Part shown: positions 27,077-35,196 of the stretch, in pieces
Numbering within the stretch: position 1 is the first letter of the stretch
How the letters are laid out: every line of letters begins with the position of its first letter
Assembly: GCF_014212015.1 (NCBI RefSeq)
Contig: NZ_JACJVN010000028.1
Coordinates: forward strand, 1 to 64,000
Source: Cohnella lubricantis
Lineage (GTDB): Bacteria > Bacillota > Bacilli > Paenibacillales > Paenibacillaceae
Length of the DNA stretch: 64,000 bases
Direction of reading: 5' to 3'
Translations under genes and position numbers: made by a program
Notes under the pieces: generated by a model
Database searches by the model: none
What the model saw: the letters and a program-made list of their open reading frames with translations, nothing else
Told to the model about the DNA's origin: nothing

Positions 27077-28066
27077 TCACTTTCCGCCGAATTCGTCGGC
27101 TATTGCCGCGATGAGACCGTTCTGAATCGCCGTCCGCGTATGGCGAATAGCGTTCTTCGTCGCCAGGGCGTTCGAGGAACCGTGGCTCTTCACGACAAGC
27201 CCGTTCACTCCTAGCAAGGGAGCGCCGTTATGTTCGCGGTAATCGACCAGTTGCTTGACTCTTCTGAGGCTTGGTTTAAGGACGGCAGCCGCCAGCTTGT
27301 TCATCAGCGAAGAGGTCATCTCCGCCTTCAGCACCTTGAACAACGAGTCGCCGGCGCCCTCCAGCGCTTTGAGCAGAATATTGCCCGCGAATCCGTCGCA
27401 GACGAGAACATCGCAGTTGCGCTCCAGCACATCCCGCGCCTCCACGTTGCCGATGAAGTGAATCGGAGCCTGCTCCAGCAGCTCGAAAGCCACCTTGGTC
27501 AATTCATTGCCCTTGCCTGCTTCCGTCCCTACATTCAGCAGGCCGACGCGAGGCTTCGATATCCCGTGCACCTTCTGCCGGTACAAGCTGCCCATCATGG
27601 CGTACTGCAGCAGATGTTCCGGCTTGGCGTCCATGTTGGCGCCAAGATCGAGCGTAAGAACTCCAACCTTGTCAATCGACGGGATAATCGACGTCAGCCC
27701 GGGGCGTTCAATGTCCTTCATCCGCCCGACCACGAGCAGCCCCGCCGTCATCAGCGCGCCGGTGTTGCCCGACGAGATCATCGCGTCTGCTTCGCCTTCC
27801 TTGACGAGGCGCGCTGCGACGACCATCGAGGAGTTCGGCTTGCGCCGAACTGCACGTACAGGCTCGTCATCCGCTTCGATCGTCTCCAGCGCTTCCACGA
27901 CCGAGATATTAGATGGACGGCCGCTGCCTAGCAGCGGCTGAACAACATCCGGTTTGCCTACCAGCAGAAGCTGCGTATCCGGCCATTCCTTCGCGGCTGC
28001 TAGCGCCCCTTCTACCGGCGCATGAGGCGCGAGGTCGCCCCCCATCGCGTCAATCGCGATTTTCAT
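27077..28066 (-). CDS. plsX: Phosphate acyltransferase PlsX
   Basis: A 329-aa enzyme that makes acyl-phosphate from acyl-ACP, linking fatty-acid and phospholipid synthesis. It starts MKIAIDAMGGDLAPH and shows the PlsX blocks SSGNTGALM, LDLGANMDAKPEHL and DVLVCDGFAGNILLK. ATG 28066 (site TAGGAGGAG) lies inside the fapR 3' end, a 17-bp overlap, so the two are coupled. Confidence 0.97.
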   Translation of the reverse strand: MKIAIDAMGGDLAPHAPVEGALAAAKEWPDTQLLLVGKPDVVQPLLGSGRPSNISVVEALETIEADDEPVRAVRRKPNSSMVVAARLVKEGEADAMISSGNTGALMTAGLLVVGRMKDIERPGLTSIIPSIDKVGVLTLDLGANMDAKPEHLLQYAMMGSLYRQKVHGISKPRVGLLNVGTEAGKGNELTKVAFELLEQAPIHFIGNVEARDVLERNCDVLVCDGFAGNILLKALEGAGDSLFKVLKAEMTSSLMNKLAAAVLKPSLRRVKQLVDYREHNGAPLLGVNGLVVKSHGSSNALATKNAIRHTRTAIQNGLIAAIADEFGGK

Positions 28067-28664
28067 GCGCTTCTTCTCCTCCTACCGATTCCATGCTGTC
28101 CGCGGCGCGTGAACGGTATATGACGAAGTATCCTTGGAAGACCATCTCGTCGCCGACGTACGTGCACACTTCTACTTTAGCCTTTCCTTTCTGGGAACCG
28201 CCAGACCTGACATAGGCTTTCGCGATGCACTTCTCCCCAAGCCGGGCCGGACGAAGGAACCGAATATCGGCGGAAGCCGTCAAGGCGATCTCGTCGTTGA
28301 TCACGGCTACCGCAAGCGAATTCGCCTGAGCGAACACATGATGCCCGCGAGCGATGCCGCTGCGGGAGAAGACATGTTCTTCGCGGATCTCGAACAGCGA
28401 GATGCCGCTCTTGTCCAATTGCAAATCCACCACTTCGCCAATGACCTCATGCAGAGGAAGCGACCGTACCGGATCGTATGACCGTTCCGCCATCACCTTG
28501 AGCCTCTCCCGAAGCTCGGGAATGGCAAGCTCCAACCGGTCCAGCCGGATCGTCTGAATGCTCACCTTCAGCAGCCTAGTCAGCTCGCGGTCGGTCAGAA
28601 ACGGATTGTCCTCGATAAGCCGGCTTAGCTCTTGATGGCGCTGACGTTTCGGAAGCCGTTCCAT
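28050..28664 (-). CDS. fapR: Fatty-acid and phospholipid biosynthesis repressor FapR
   Basis: A 204-aa repressor that senses malonyl-CoA. N-terminal DeoR-like helix-turn-helix DRELTRLLKVSIQTIRLDRL (about 25-45). The C-terminal hot-dog thioesterase-like domain includes RGHHVFAQANSLAVAVI. First gene of the operon; its own operator is at 28690-28706. AAGGCGGTGA precedes ATG 28664. Confidence 0.96.
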   Translation of the reverse strand: MERLPKRQRHQELSRLIEDNPFLTDRELTRLLKVSIQTIRLDRLELAIPELRERLKVMAERSYDPVRSLPLHEVIGEVVDLQLDKSGISLFEIREEHVFSRSGIARGHHVFAQANSLAVAVINDEIALTASADIRFLRPARLGEKCIAKAYVRSGGSQKGKAKVEVCTYVGDEMVFQGYFVIYRSRAADSMESVGGEEAHENRD

Positions 28665-28689
28665 GCCGTCACCGCCTTATAGGTTTATA

Positions 28690-28706
28690 TTGATACCTGG
28701 TGCCAA
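28690..28706. promoter_or_regulatory. FapR operator
   Basis: TTGATACCTGGTGCCAA, a 17-bp imperfect palindrome matching the known FapR box pattern (TTAGTACC..GTACTAA type). It abuts a -10-like TATAAA (minus strand, 28684-28689), 26 bp upstream of fapR, so bound FapR would block the promoter. Confidence 0.82.
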
Positions 28707-28721
28707 TTCTAGATAAAGAAA

Positions 28722-28755
28722 AACGCGCCAGACGCCAGTCACGCCGAGACGCGTT
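28722..28755 (-). terminator. Terminator after rpmF
   Basis: An 8-bp stem (28722-28729 with 28748-28755), followed on the minus strand by TTTTCTTTATC. Ends the yceD-rpmF transcript just ahead of the fapR promoter. Confidence 0.75.
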
Positions 28756-28770
28756 ATCTCCATTAGTGCA

Positions 28771-28944
28771 TTATTGCTTGATGACCTCGCGGGCCTTGTA
28801 AGTTCCGCATACTTTGCAGACGCGGTGCGCAAGCTTCAGCTCGCCGCATTGATCGCACTTAACCATACCCGGGACAACCAGCTTGAAATGCGTGCGGCGC
28901 TTGTTTTTGCGGGATTTCGATGTTTTACCAAAAGGGACTGCCAT
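28771..28944 (-). CDS. rpmF: Ribosomal protein bL32
   Basis: 57 aa, starting [17 protein letters not shown] and carrying a zinc ribbon with Cys30-x2-Cys33 and Cys43-x2-Cys46 (the zinc-binding C+ form). A structural protein of the large subunit. ATG 28944 behind GGAGGTGGG. The yceD-rpmF pair is conserved across bacteria. Confidence 0.97.
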   Translation of the reverse strand: MAVPFGKTSKSRKNKRRTHFKLVVPGMVKCDQCGELKLAHRVCKVCGTYKAREVIKQ

Positions 28945-29008
28945 GTTCCCACCTCCTTATCAGAGTCGAAGCTGCCTAGATCGGCGTTCATCGTCGTGTC
29001 GAAAATCA

Positions 29009-29524
29009 CTACTGGCCGAACCAATCCTTAAGCGAAGCGAGCCGCGGATCGATCTTCTCCGTACTGCAACCGCATTGCTGTTCGTTGCGATTCGTCCCGC
29101 ATTCCGGGCACAGACCTTGACAGTCTTCCCGGCAGATCGGAGCAAGCGGCAAGTGAAGCAGCAATTGTTCTTCTACGTACGGGCGAAGCTCGAGCCGTTC
29201 TCCCTGTATCGGCACGAATTCTTCGTCATCCTGTTCGCCGGAATCGGCCGTTTCTTTGGAGACAACCTTGAAGGTTTCTCGGAACGGCACGTCCATCTCC
29301 TGCTCGATCGGATCGAGACAGCGGGAACAGAACAACTGAACCTTGCAGGCGATCGTTCCCGTCACTTCGATCGTCCGGTCAACGTAGTAGGCGGTTAATT
29401 CCGCAGTCAAAGGACCCAGAGGCTTCACGTCTCGCATTCCAGCGAAGATCGGCGCAGCATCGAAGGTTTCTTTTAACGTTACCGGTTCTTTGCGAAGAGC
29501 CAGTTCTTGAACGTTTAGCAGCAT
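29009..29524 (-). CDS. YceD/DUF177 family protein (23S rRNA accumulation protein)
   Basis: 171 aa. DUF177 proteins accompany rpmF and are linked to 23S rRNA/50S biogenesis. Seen here: a CSRC pair near the middle, an acidic linker (SGEQDDEEF), and a C-terminal Cys cluster (CREDCQGLCPECG and QQCGC), probably a zinc site. ATG 29524 follows GGAGTGAT; the frame is open to 29581 but that part contains the promoter. The B. subtilis counterpart is YlbN. Confidence 0.88.
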   Translation of the reverse strand: MLLNVQELALRKEPVTLKETFDAAPIFAGMRDVKPLGPLTAELTAYYVDRTIEVTGTIACKVQLFCSRCLDPIEQEMDVPFRETFKVVSKETADSGEQDDEEFVPIQGERLELRPYVEEQLLLHLPLAPICREDCQGLCPECGTNRNEQQCGCSTEKIDPRLASLKDWFGQ

Positions 29525-29551
29525 CCATATCACTCCAAACAAACAAAAGTT

Positions 29552-29581
29552 ATTATATCTTTCGACGAACGCTTTTGTCAA
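29552..29581 (-). promoter_or_regulatory. Sigma-A promoter of yceD-rpmF
   Basis: Minus strand TTGACA (29576-29581), 18 bp, TATAAT (29552-29557): consensus hexamers. The predicted start is about 20 bp before the yceD ATG. Confidence 0.8.
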
Positions 29582-29663
29582 CCAGAACGCGTCCGCTTCG
29601 AACTTCCTTCCTGTCTCGTGTTATATTGATACTAGACCAAACTTCCGAATGAAGGAGCATGAC

Positions 29664-30899
29664 ATGCGTACCGTCGGGCTTATCGTCGAATACAACCCGC
29701 TTCATAACGGACATTTATATCATATACAACAATCGGTGAAAATAACGGGAGCCGACGCGGTCGTGGCCGTCATGAGCGGCCACTTCCTGCAGCGCGGCGA
29801 GCCGGCTCTGGCCGACAAGTGGGCGCGGGCCGAGATGGCGCTTCGCGCCGGCTGCGACCTGGTGCTGGAGCTGCCCGCCGCGTACAGCTCCCAGCCTGCG
29901 CAGTGGTTCGCGCACGGCGCCGTCGCCATTCTGCATGCGACGGGCGTCGTCGACGCGCTCTGCTTCGGCAGCGAGAGCGGCGACGCCGAGACGCTGGTCC
30001 GCATCGCGGACCGGCTGGCGGAGGAGCCCGAAGAAGTCGGCGGCCAGCTCGCCCGGCTTCTGAAGGAGGGTCTGCCTTACCCCGCCGCTTACGCGGAGGC
30101 GGTCCGCCGCTATTTGCGCGCGGCGGGCGCCGGCGGCGACGCCGAGTATCGGCTCGACCAGCCGAATCATACGCTCGGCCTCCACTACCTGCTCGCCTTA
30201 CGGCGTCTGGGCAGCCCGATCGAGCCTTATTCCATCCGCCGTGAACGCTCCGAGTACAGCCAGACCACCATTACCGACGCCGCGATCGCCAGCGCGACGG
30301 CGCTGCGGCAGCTGCTCGGCCAGTCCGGCCAATTGGCGGACCTCGCCCCCTATGTTCCCTCTTCCACATTGGAAATATTGGAGCGCGAAGCCCGCGAGGG
30401 ACGTTCGCCGGTTACTTGGGAATCGTTCTCCGGACCGTTGCTCCATCAACTATATCGGGCGGACGCCGCGGAGCTTGCCTCCTATGCGGAGGTAACCGAG
30501 GGCCTCGAGCATCGGATTGTCCGGAGCTTGTCGCTGCTGCCGGAGCGAACCGTCGAGAGCTTGCTCGATACGCTCAAGACGAGACGCTATACCCGCACGA
30601 AGCTGCAGAGAACGCTGCTGCGCATTCTGCTCGGGCACCGCAAGGAAGACTTGTCCGCCGCCGCGCTGGCGTCCGGCATCGGCTATATCCGCGTCCTGGG
30701 CTTCACGGCGACAGGGCGTGAACTGCTTCGCCGGATGAAGCGGACATCGGCCGTGCCCGTCGTCCAATCCGCCGCGGACGGCCCCTGGCCCTATCTTGCC
30801 ATGGACGCGCGGGCGACGGCCGTGTATTCGCTTGCGTTCAGCGATTCCAATCCGCGGCTTGCCATGCGCGACTTTACCAAGCCGCCTGTGCAATTTTAA
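29664..30899 (+). CDS. tmcAL: tRNA(Met) cytidine acetate ligase TmcAL (YlbM)
   Basis: 411 aa. Makes N4-acetylcytidine at the wobble base of elongator tRNA-Met from acetate and ATP. The nucleotidyltransferase start VGLIVEYNPLHNGHLYHI contains the HxGH-type motif; MSGHFLQRGEPA and CDLVLELPAAYSSQPA are also family blocks. ATG 29664 was chosen because AAGGAG lies 6 bases before it; the upstream ATG at 29649 overlaps that site. Divergent from yceD. Confidence 0.93.
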   Translation: MRTVGLIVEYNPLHNGHLYHIQQSVKITGADAVVAVMSGHFLQRGEPALADKWARAEMALRAGCDLVLELPAAYSSQPAQWFAHGAVAILHATGVVDALCFGSESGDAETLVRIADRLAEEPEEVGGQLARLLKEGLPYPAAYAEAVRRYLRAAGAGGDAEYRLDQPNHTLGLHYLLALRRLGSPIEPYSIRRERSEYSQTTITDAAIASATALRQLLGQSGQLADLAPYVPSSTLEILEREAREGRSPVTWESFSGPLLHQLYRADAAELASYAEVTEGLEHRIVRSLSLLPERTVESLLDTLKTRRYTRTKLQRTLLRILLGHRKEDLSAAALASGIGYIRVLGFTATGRELLRRMKRTSAVPVVQSAADGPWPYLAMDARATAVYSLAFSDSNPRLAMRDFTKPPVQF

Positions 30900-30931
30900 G
30901 AAGCTTGCCGTCCCTTAGTCGGCAGATGCCG

Positions 30932-30995
30932 ATACTCGACGCCTGTCTTTTCCATACTTGACATCTGCCTTCTCAGACTCGACGCCCGCCTCCCC
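30932..30995. repeat. Three degenerate tandem units of about 21-22 bp after tmcAL
   Basis: Units begin ATACTCGACGCCTG, ATACTTGACATCTG and AGACTCGACGCCCG. They follow the tmcAL stop inside a 255-bp gap before ylbJ, in which I see no other feature. Confidence 0.45.
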
Positions 30996-31154
30996 CGAGC
31001 TCCCCCCTCGCTTGGACTAGATGGTGGTCTATCGCCGGACAAGCGCGCGTACATTGAGATAGGCGCCGCCTCTCCGCTCAGCGCCTCCTCGTCCGCTTCG
31101 GCCGTCTTCTGCCGCCGGATGAGGCAACCCTTACCGTCCGGGAGGAATGCCGTC

Positions 31155-32414
31155 ATGTCCGATGCTCCCCCTCGCGCCCGTCCTGCCAAGTGGCAGCGAT
31201 CGCTCTCCATTGTGTCCGGGGCTTGCGCGCTTATGCTCGTCATTGGCATCGTCCAATCGCCCGACGAAGCGTTCCGCGCTTCCCTTGCCGGGCTGCAAAT
31301 ATGGTGGCAAACGATCTTTCCGGGGATGCTGCCTCCGCTCATGCTGGCCGAATTGCTCGCGGCATCAGGCCTGCTTCACGGTCTGGGAGCGCTGTGCGAG
31401 CCCGCCGTCCGGCGCCTGTTCAAGCTCCCCGGCTCAGCCGGATGGGCCATTGTGTTCGGCTGGACGGCCGGGCTGCCGGCCGGCGCCAAAGAAGCCTCCC
31501 GCCTACGCGACAAGGGACTTGTGCGCGACCCCGACATGGACACGCTGCTGCTCGTCTCCCATCTGCCGAATCCCTTTCTCATCGTAATTATTGTCGGCAG
31601 CGGCTTCTTGCACTCACCCGCTTACGGGTGGGCCATCGTGCTCGGTCTCTGGCTATCCGCCATTGCCGCCGGATTCCTCTGGGCGCGCATCGCCAAGCCT
31701 TCCGCGCCAGCCGTTCCTCCATCTCTCGCGGCGGGAGAGCCTCGCGCTCTGTTCGCTAGAGTAGCCCGCATCATCAGAGAAGCCCGCGAGGAAGACGGAC
31801 GCCCCTTCGGCAAGCAGATCGCCGATGCCGTCAGCCACGCTGTTGCGCTTCTGCTCGCCGTTGGCGGGCTAATTATCATGAGCTCCCTCTTGCTTCGGAT
31901 GCTCCAGCTCGCTTGGCCCGAGGCCGATGCTTGGCTGGCTATCCCCGGCCTGTATGAGCTGCACCTCGGCGCTTACGAGACAAGCCGCTCTCCGCTCTTC
32001 GACGCTTCGCCCGTCCATGCCGTGTCGCTTCTCGCCGCCGTGCTCGCGTGGACCGGCTGGAGCGGCTTGCTGCAAGCGCGCGCCGCCCTCGGAGCCTCGG
32101 CGGCTTTTCCCTGGGCCCGCTTCATCGCAAGCAAGCTGCTTCATGCCGCTCTAGCGCTAGCCTTCACCTTCCCGCTGGCTTACGCTGCTCGCGAAGGCTC
32201 CCTGTCCCGCTTCGCCCCGTCGCTGTCGGTGTTCGCCGCCGGCCCCGACAGTTCGGGCTGGGGCGGCGCCTTGCCGTCCGGCCTGCGTATCTTCTCGGAG
32301 ATGACGCTCGTCTCGCTCGCTTCCATCGCCGTGTTCCTGCTGCTCGCTCTGATCGCCGCCCTAATCCGGCCATCCAAACGCCCGCCCGGTCCCGGCAACA
32401 AGCGGCGGCGTTAA
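31155..32414 (+). CDS. ylbJ: Sporulation integral membrane protein YlbJ
   Basis: A 419-aa polytopic membrane protein of the nucleoside-recognition (Gate) type, needed for spore formation in B. subtilis (known for the family). Visible: about eight hydrophobic helices, the Gate-like stretches WWQTIFPGMLPPLMLAEL and GWTAGLPAGAKEASRLRDKG, and HLPNPFLIVIIVG. ATG 31155 follows GGGAGGAAT. In B. subtilis ylbK and ylbL lie between ylbJ and ylbM; here they are missing, and tmcAL (ylbM) comes first on the same strand. Confidence 0.88.
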   Translation: MSDAPPRARPAKWQRSLSIVSGACALMLVIGIVQSPDEAFRASLAGLQIWWQTIFPGMLPPLMLAELLAASGLLHGLGALCEPAVRRLFKLPGSAGWAIVFGWTAGLPAGAKEASRLRDKGLVRDPDMDTLLLVSHLPNPFLIVIIVGSGFLHSPAYGWAIVLGLWLSAIAAGFLWARIAKPSAPAVPPSLAAGEPRALFARVARIIREAREEDGRPFGKQIADAVSHAVALLLAVGGLIIMSSLLLRMLQLAWPEADAWLAIPGLYELHLGAYETSRSPLFDASPVHAVSLLAAVLAWTGWSGLLQARAALGASAAFPWARFIASKLLHAALALAFTFPLAYAAREGSLSRFAPSLSVFAAGPDSSGWGGALPSGLRIFSEMTLVSLASIAVFLLLALIAALIRPSKRPPGPGNKRRR

Positions 32415-32534
32415 TCTTTTGCTTTATAAGCCGCACTGCTATCCGAACGCTCTCCCGCAACACGCAGTGTACATTTTCACACTTTTGGGGCACTCTCCCC
32501 TCTCCTCAGCCACTTATTTTATTCCAATTTTCGA

Positions 32535-32563
32535 TTGACATACGAACTTATGTTCGTTATTAT
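32535..32563 (+). promoter_or_regulatory. SOS promoter: LexA box inside a sigma-A promoter
   Basis: TTGACA (32535-32540), 17 bp, TATTAT (32558-32563). The spacer contains CGAACTTATGTTCG (32543-32556), an exact match to the Firmicute LexA consensus CGAAC-N4-GTTCG. It drives the transposase-like gene 50 bp downstream and lies inside the element ends. Confidence 0.82.
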
Positions 32564-32612
32564 TTTGATGAGAACATTTTTTTCCTTTTTCTCGTGATTA
32601 GGAGGGCCCGAC

Positions 32613-33503
32613 ATGAACCATTTATTCGCCGATTCCTTCGATGCCCGATTCGATTCGGAAGCCGCGTGCATTGAATGGCTGTTCCAGATTCGCTGGCCGA
32701 ACGGTTTTGAATGTCCTAGCTGCGCCCATTCTCATGCAACCGTCATCTCGACTCGCCGTCTCCCTTTGTATGAATGCCGCCGTTGCCTTCGCCAGACCTC
32801 TCTTACGGCAGGCACGATCCTGGAGAAGAGCCGCACGCCTCTTCGCAAATGGCTCTACGCGATGTGGCTGATGTCCCAGCCTGAGCAAGGAATTAACGCG
32901 GTCCGCCTGCAATCCCTTCTGTCCGTCACGTATAAGACGGCATTCTATATGCTGCGCAAACTTCGTCTCGCCATGGGATCTTTGGAGGCTCAGCCTGCTT
33001 TGTCGGGAAGCGTACAAGCGGGCCTCGACTATTTGGGACGCGGAATCCTATCGGTTCAAGAAGCAGCCGAGGGGCGCAAGACGCCGATTATGACGGCCGT
33101 TGCCATGGATACTACCGGCTGTTTGAATCAAGTCGCTCTAGCTGTCGTTCCCCCAGCGTTTGTGCGGGATCGTTGCCTGCTTCCAGTTGGAAAAATTCAT
33201 TTTGCGGAGCGTTATATTGACCCGAACGCAACGTCCGCTGTTATCGCCGATTCCCTTCTACGCACGAACCGTCAATTCGTGAACCTCCGAATCTACGGCC
33301 ATAGCTTCCGCGATTGGATGCTCCAGACGTTTCACGGACTTGGCGGCGGCTACTTGCAAACTTATCTCGACGAGTTTGTCTTTCAGGTGAATGCATCGCT
33401 GCAAGGCGTCCCGCCCTTCGAGAAATTATCGTATTTAAGTATGCGCCCTGCTCATCCTTACGTTCGCTCACCACGTTCCGTTAGACCATCCCTCGCAGCA
33501 TAG
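32613..33503 (+). CDS. IS1595-family transposase-like protein, possibly catalytically impaired
   Basis: 296 aa, close to full family length. The N-terminal zinc ribbon (Cys34-x2-Cys37 and Cys55-x2-Cys58) is followed by the IS1595-type helix region (SLTAGTILEKSRTPLRKW, then YKTAFYMLRKLRLAM). The C-terminal half ends with the family block GGYLQTYLDEFVFQVN. Where relatives have a V-E-V-D-E-x-Y-I-G motif with the first catalytic Asp, I read V-Q-A-G-L-D-Y-L-G (about 134-141). The late VN-x2-E site reads VNLRIYGH. The frame is intact, with AGGAGGG before ATG 32613. It may be a decaying or a domesticated transposase. Confidence 0.75.
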   Translation: MNHLFADSFDARFDSEAACIEWLFQIRWPNGFECPSCAHSHATVISTRRLPLYECRRCLRQTSLTAGTILEKSRTPLRKWLYAMWLMSQPEQGINAVRLQSLLSVTYKTAFYMLRKLRLAMGSLEAQPALSGSVQAGLDYLGRGILSVQEAAEGRKTPIMTAVAMDTTGCLNQVALAVVPPAFVRDRCLLPVGKIHFAERYIDPNATSAVIADSLLRTNRQFVNLRIYGHSFRDWMLQTFHGLGGGYLQTYLDEFVFQVNASLQGVPPFEKLSYLSMRPAHPYVRSPRSVRPSLAA

Positions 33504-33670
33504 AATAATTGTGTTTCTTGCTTATTCCTGTTTCCTGCGTATGTATGTATATATGTATGTGTTATTTTTCTTGCATCTTTATAAAGTGTCGGCTCGATAC
33601 TGAGTTAAGGGGAGAGCGTTCAAAAAGCCTAGAAAATGATGGTTTGCTTGCACTGTCTTTGCAAAAAACA

Positions 33671-33695
33671 AAGAAGCCGCCAGCGGCCGCTTCTT
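33671..33695 (-). terminator. Terminator after coaD
   Basis: AAGAAGC (33671-33677) pairs with GCTTCTT (33689-33695), with GCC/GGC inside. On the minus strand TTTGTTTTTTGC follows. Confidence 0.88.
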
Positions 33696-33736
33696 GATAA
33701 TGTGCTATTTGGTATATGGCATGCATGCGGTCGATA

Positions 33737-34243
33737 TTAAGACTGCGCTCCGTACTTGCGGCGCATTGCCGCTTCGACGGCCGGCGGCACGAGATCCTGC
33801 ACCTCTCCATCGAATTTGGCGATCTCCTTGACGATGCTGGAGCTCAAATAAGAATACTTCGGGTTCGTCATCATAAAAATAGTTTCGATGCCTTCGTCGA
33901 GCTGACGGTTGGTGGACGCCATCTGAAGCTCGTACTCGAAGTCTGTTACCGAACGGATGCCCCGGACGATCACTTGGGCGTCTCGGGATCGCATGTAGCG
34001 GACAAGCAGGTCCCTAAAGTAGTCGACCTTCACATTCGGCAAGTCTCTCGTTACTTCTTGGAGCAGCACAACCCGCTCTTCCACGGTAAAGAGCGGGTTC
34101 TTGGATGTATTGTTCAACACCGCTACGATTAGCGTGTCGAACTGCTTCGCCGCTCTGCGAATGATGTCTAGATGCCCGAACGTGACCGGATCGAAACTTC
34201 CCGGATAAACCGCAACGCGGTGTTCCCCTTCTTGCCTCGTCAT
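33737..34243 (-). CDS. coaD: Phosphopantetheine adenylyltransferase
   Basis: 168 aa. Transfers AMP to 4'-phosphopantetheine in CoA synthesis. Nucleotidyltransferase motif [16 protein letters not shown] (T/HxGH type) at 13-28, [13 protein letters not shown], and the second ATP motif [14 protein letters not shown] 34243 overlaps the rsmD stop by 4 bp (ATGA), so both are translated together, as in B. subtilis ylbH-coaD. Confidence 0.97.
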   Translation of the reverse strand: MTRQEGEHRVAVYPGSFDPVTFGHLDIIRRAAKQFDTLIVAVLNNTSKNPLFTVEERVVLLQEVTRDLPNVKVDYFRDLLVRYMRSRDAQVIVRGIRSVTDFEYELQMASTNRQLDEGIETIFMMTNPKYSYLSSSIVKEIAKFDGEVQDLVPPAVEAAMRRKYGAQS

Positions 34244-34803
34244 TGCGCTTCTCCCCCATAGCTATAAATGGATAGTGCGGTGTCTCCATATGCGGCATGC
34301 CTTCTGCGGAGGAATTCACCGATCCGTTCGCCGTATTCGAATTCCGACGAATGCTCCACAACGGCGACTGCGCCCTCTGCTACGAGACCGCGCGATGCCA
34401 TATCGTTCAACAGCTCGTCGCAGTCCCGCATAATATAAGGCGGATCCAGGAAGATGAGATCGAACCGCGCTTCCCTTTTCTCCAATAACTTGATTGCCTT
34501 GCGGGCATCGTTCCGGTACACCTCCGCACGATCCAGGCAGCGGGTCGCTTCCAGGTTGCGTTTGACGACCTCCACGCTGCGCGGATTGGCGTCGACGAAG
34601 ACGCAATGTCCAGCCCCTCGGCTTAACGCTTCGATGCCTAGTCCGCCAGTTCCGGCGAATAGGTCGAGCACCTCTTCCCCGTCAAAGTACGGACCGATCA
34701 TGCTGAACAACGCTTCTTTGACTTTGTCCGTGGTTGGACGTGTCGTTTGGCCGGGGACCGCTTTGAGCGGTCTTCCCTTCGCTTCTCCGGATATGACTCG
34801 CAA
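34240..34803 (-). CDS. rsmD: 16S rRNA (guanine966-N2)-methyltransferase
   Basis: 187 aa. SAM motif [19 protein letters not shown] and catalytic DPPY (LIFLDPPY). I place the start at TTG 34803 because the protein then begins [12 protein letters not shown], as in the family, and GGGAGAG lies 8 bases upstream. A longer frame starts at TTG 34824. Preceded by a long structured leader with a terminator (34921-35095), which suggests attenuation of rsmD-coaD. Confidence 0.94.
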   Translation of the reverse strand: MRVISGEAKGRPLKAVPGQTTRPTTDKVKEALFSMIGPYFDGEEVLDLFAGTGGLGIEALSRGAGHCVFVDANPRSVEVVKRNLEATRCLDRAEVYRNDARKAIKLLEKREARFDLIFLDPPYIMRDCDELLNDMASRGLVAEGAVAVVEHSSEFEYGERIGEFLRRRHAAYGDTALSIYSYGGEAQ

Positions 34804-34920
34804 GTTCGCATCTCTCCCAAACAAATAAACCGCCGCAGCTTACGCGCTCGTCCGCGGTTCCATCTGTGCTATGTTACCACATTCCGACACGCGGCAAAAG
34901 CGACGCTTCCCTTGCGACAA

Positions 34921-35095
34921 TAAAAAAAATCGAGCCCCGTCTCGCGACGAGGCCCTCATGGGAGAGGAGAAACCGGACGAAGAGCTTATGGGGAAACGTA
35001 AGTCTTCTCCGCGGTTGTCCCCGGCGTTATTAGCGCCGGTACTACCATTGTGGCCCAACCCGCGGGAATTATACCTCCCGGCCGCAAAATTTAGG
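34921..35095 (-). ncRNA. Structured 5' leader of rsmD, resembling the ylbH-leader class
   Basis: The minus strand upstream of rsmD can form several stems: CGGGA/TCCCG around 35065-35082, CCGCGG..TT with AACCGCGG enclosing CGGCG-CTAATAA-CGCCG, then GAAGA..CTTAC with ATAAG..TCTTC, and finally the terminator at 34922-34957. A 'ylbH leader' motif upstream of this same gene is known from Bacillus. I cannot align to it here, so identity rests on position and structure. The 5' end is uncertain. Ligand or sensing mode unknown. Confidence 0.5.
34922..34957 (-). terminator. Intrinsic terminator within the rsmD leader
   Basis: On the minus strand: CCTCGTC-GCGA-GACGGGG stem with a GNRA loop, extended by GAG/CTC beyond a two-base bulge, then eight T. 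It lies before, not after, rsmD (about 120 bp upstream of its start), the layout of a transcription attenuator. Confidence 0.85.
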
Positions 35096-35196
35096 GATAA
35101 TTGCGACCTGCCAATTGACGGTCAAAATTTTCAGCAGGCGCAACGCGCCCCTCCTATAAAGCGTATTAATGTATAATTCAGGAAGGGAGGGGAGTC

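Larger units (their letters stand above)
32481..33629 (+). mobile_element. IS1595-like element with terminal inverted repeats
   Basis: About 1149 bp between ylbJ and coaD. The left end (32481-32509) and right end (33600-33629) form an imperfect inverted repeat of about 29 bp, with the core CTCTCCCCTCTCCTCAG against CTGAGTTAAGGGGAGAG (14 of 17). The ends match those of the gene-less elements at 38748-38876 and 62465-62681. A second, 12-bp perfect inverted copy GAACGCTCTCCC (32445-32456 with 33610-33621) leaves the exact left boundary open. No clear target duplication was found. Confidence 0.65.

Noticed and set aside
30932-30995. Small direct repeats as a CRISPR-like array
   Set aside because: Units are adjacent without spacers, too diverged, and no cas genes are near.
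34840-35058. 72-codon minus-strand frame upstream of rsmD
   Set aside because: It runs through the leader stems and the terminator; no ribosome site and low-complexity content.
35068-35073. Minus-strand TATAAT in the rsmD leader as its promoter
   Set aside because: It sits in the loop of a CGGGA/TCCCG palindrome and has no -35; it may be RNA structure, so no promoter was called.
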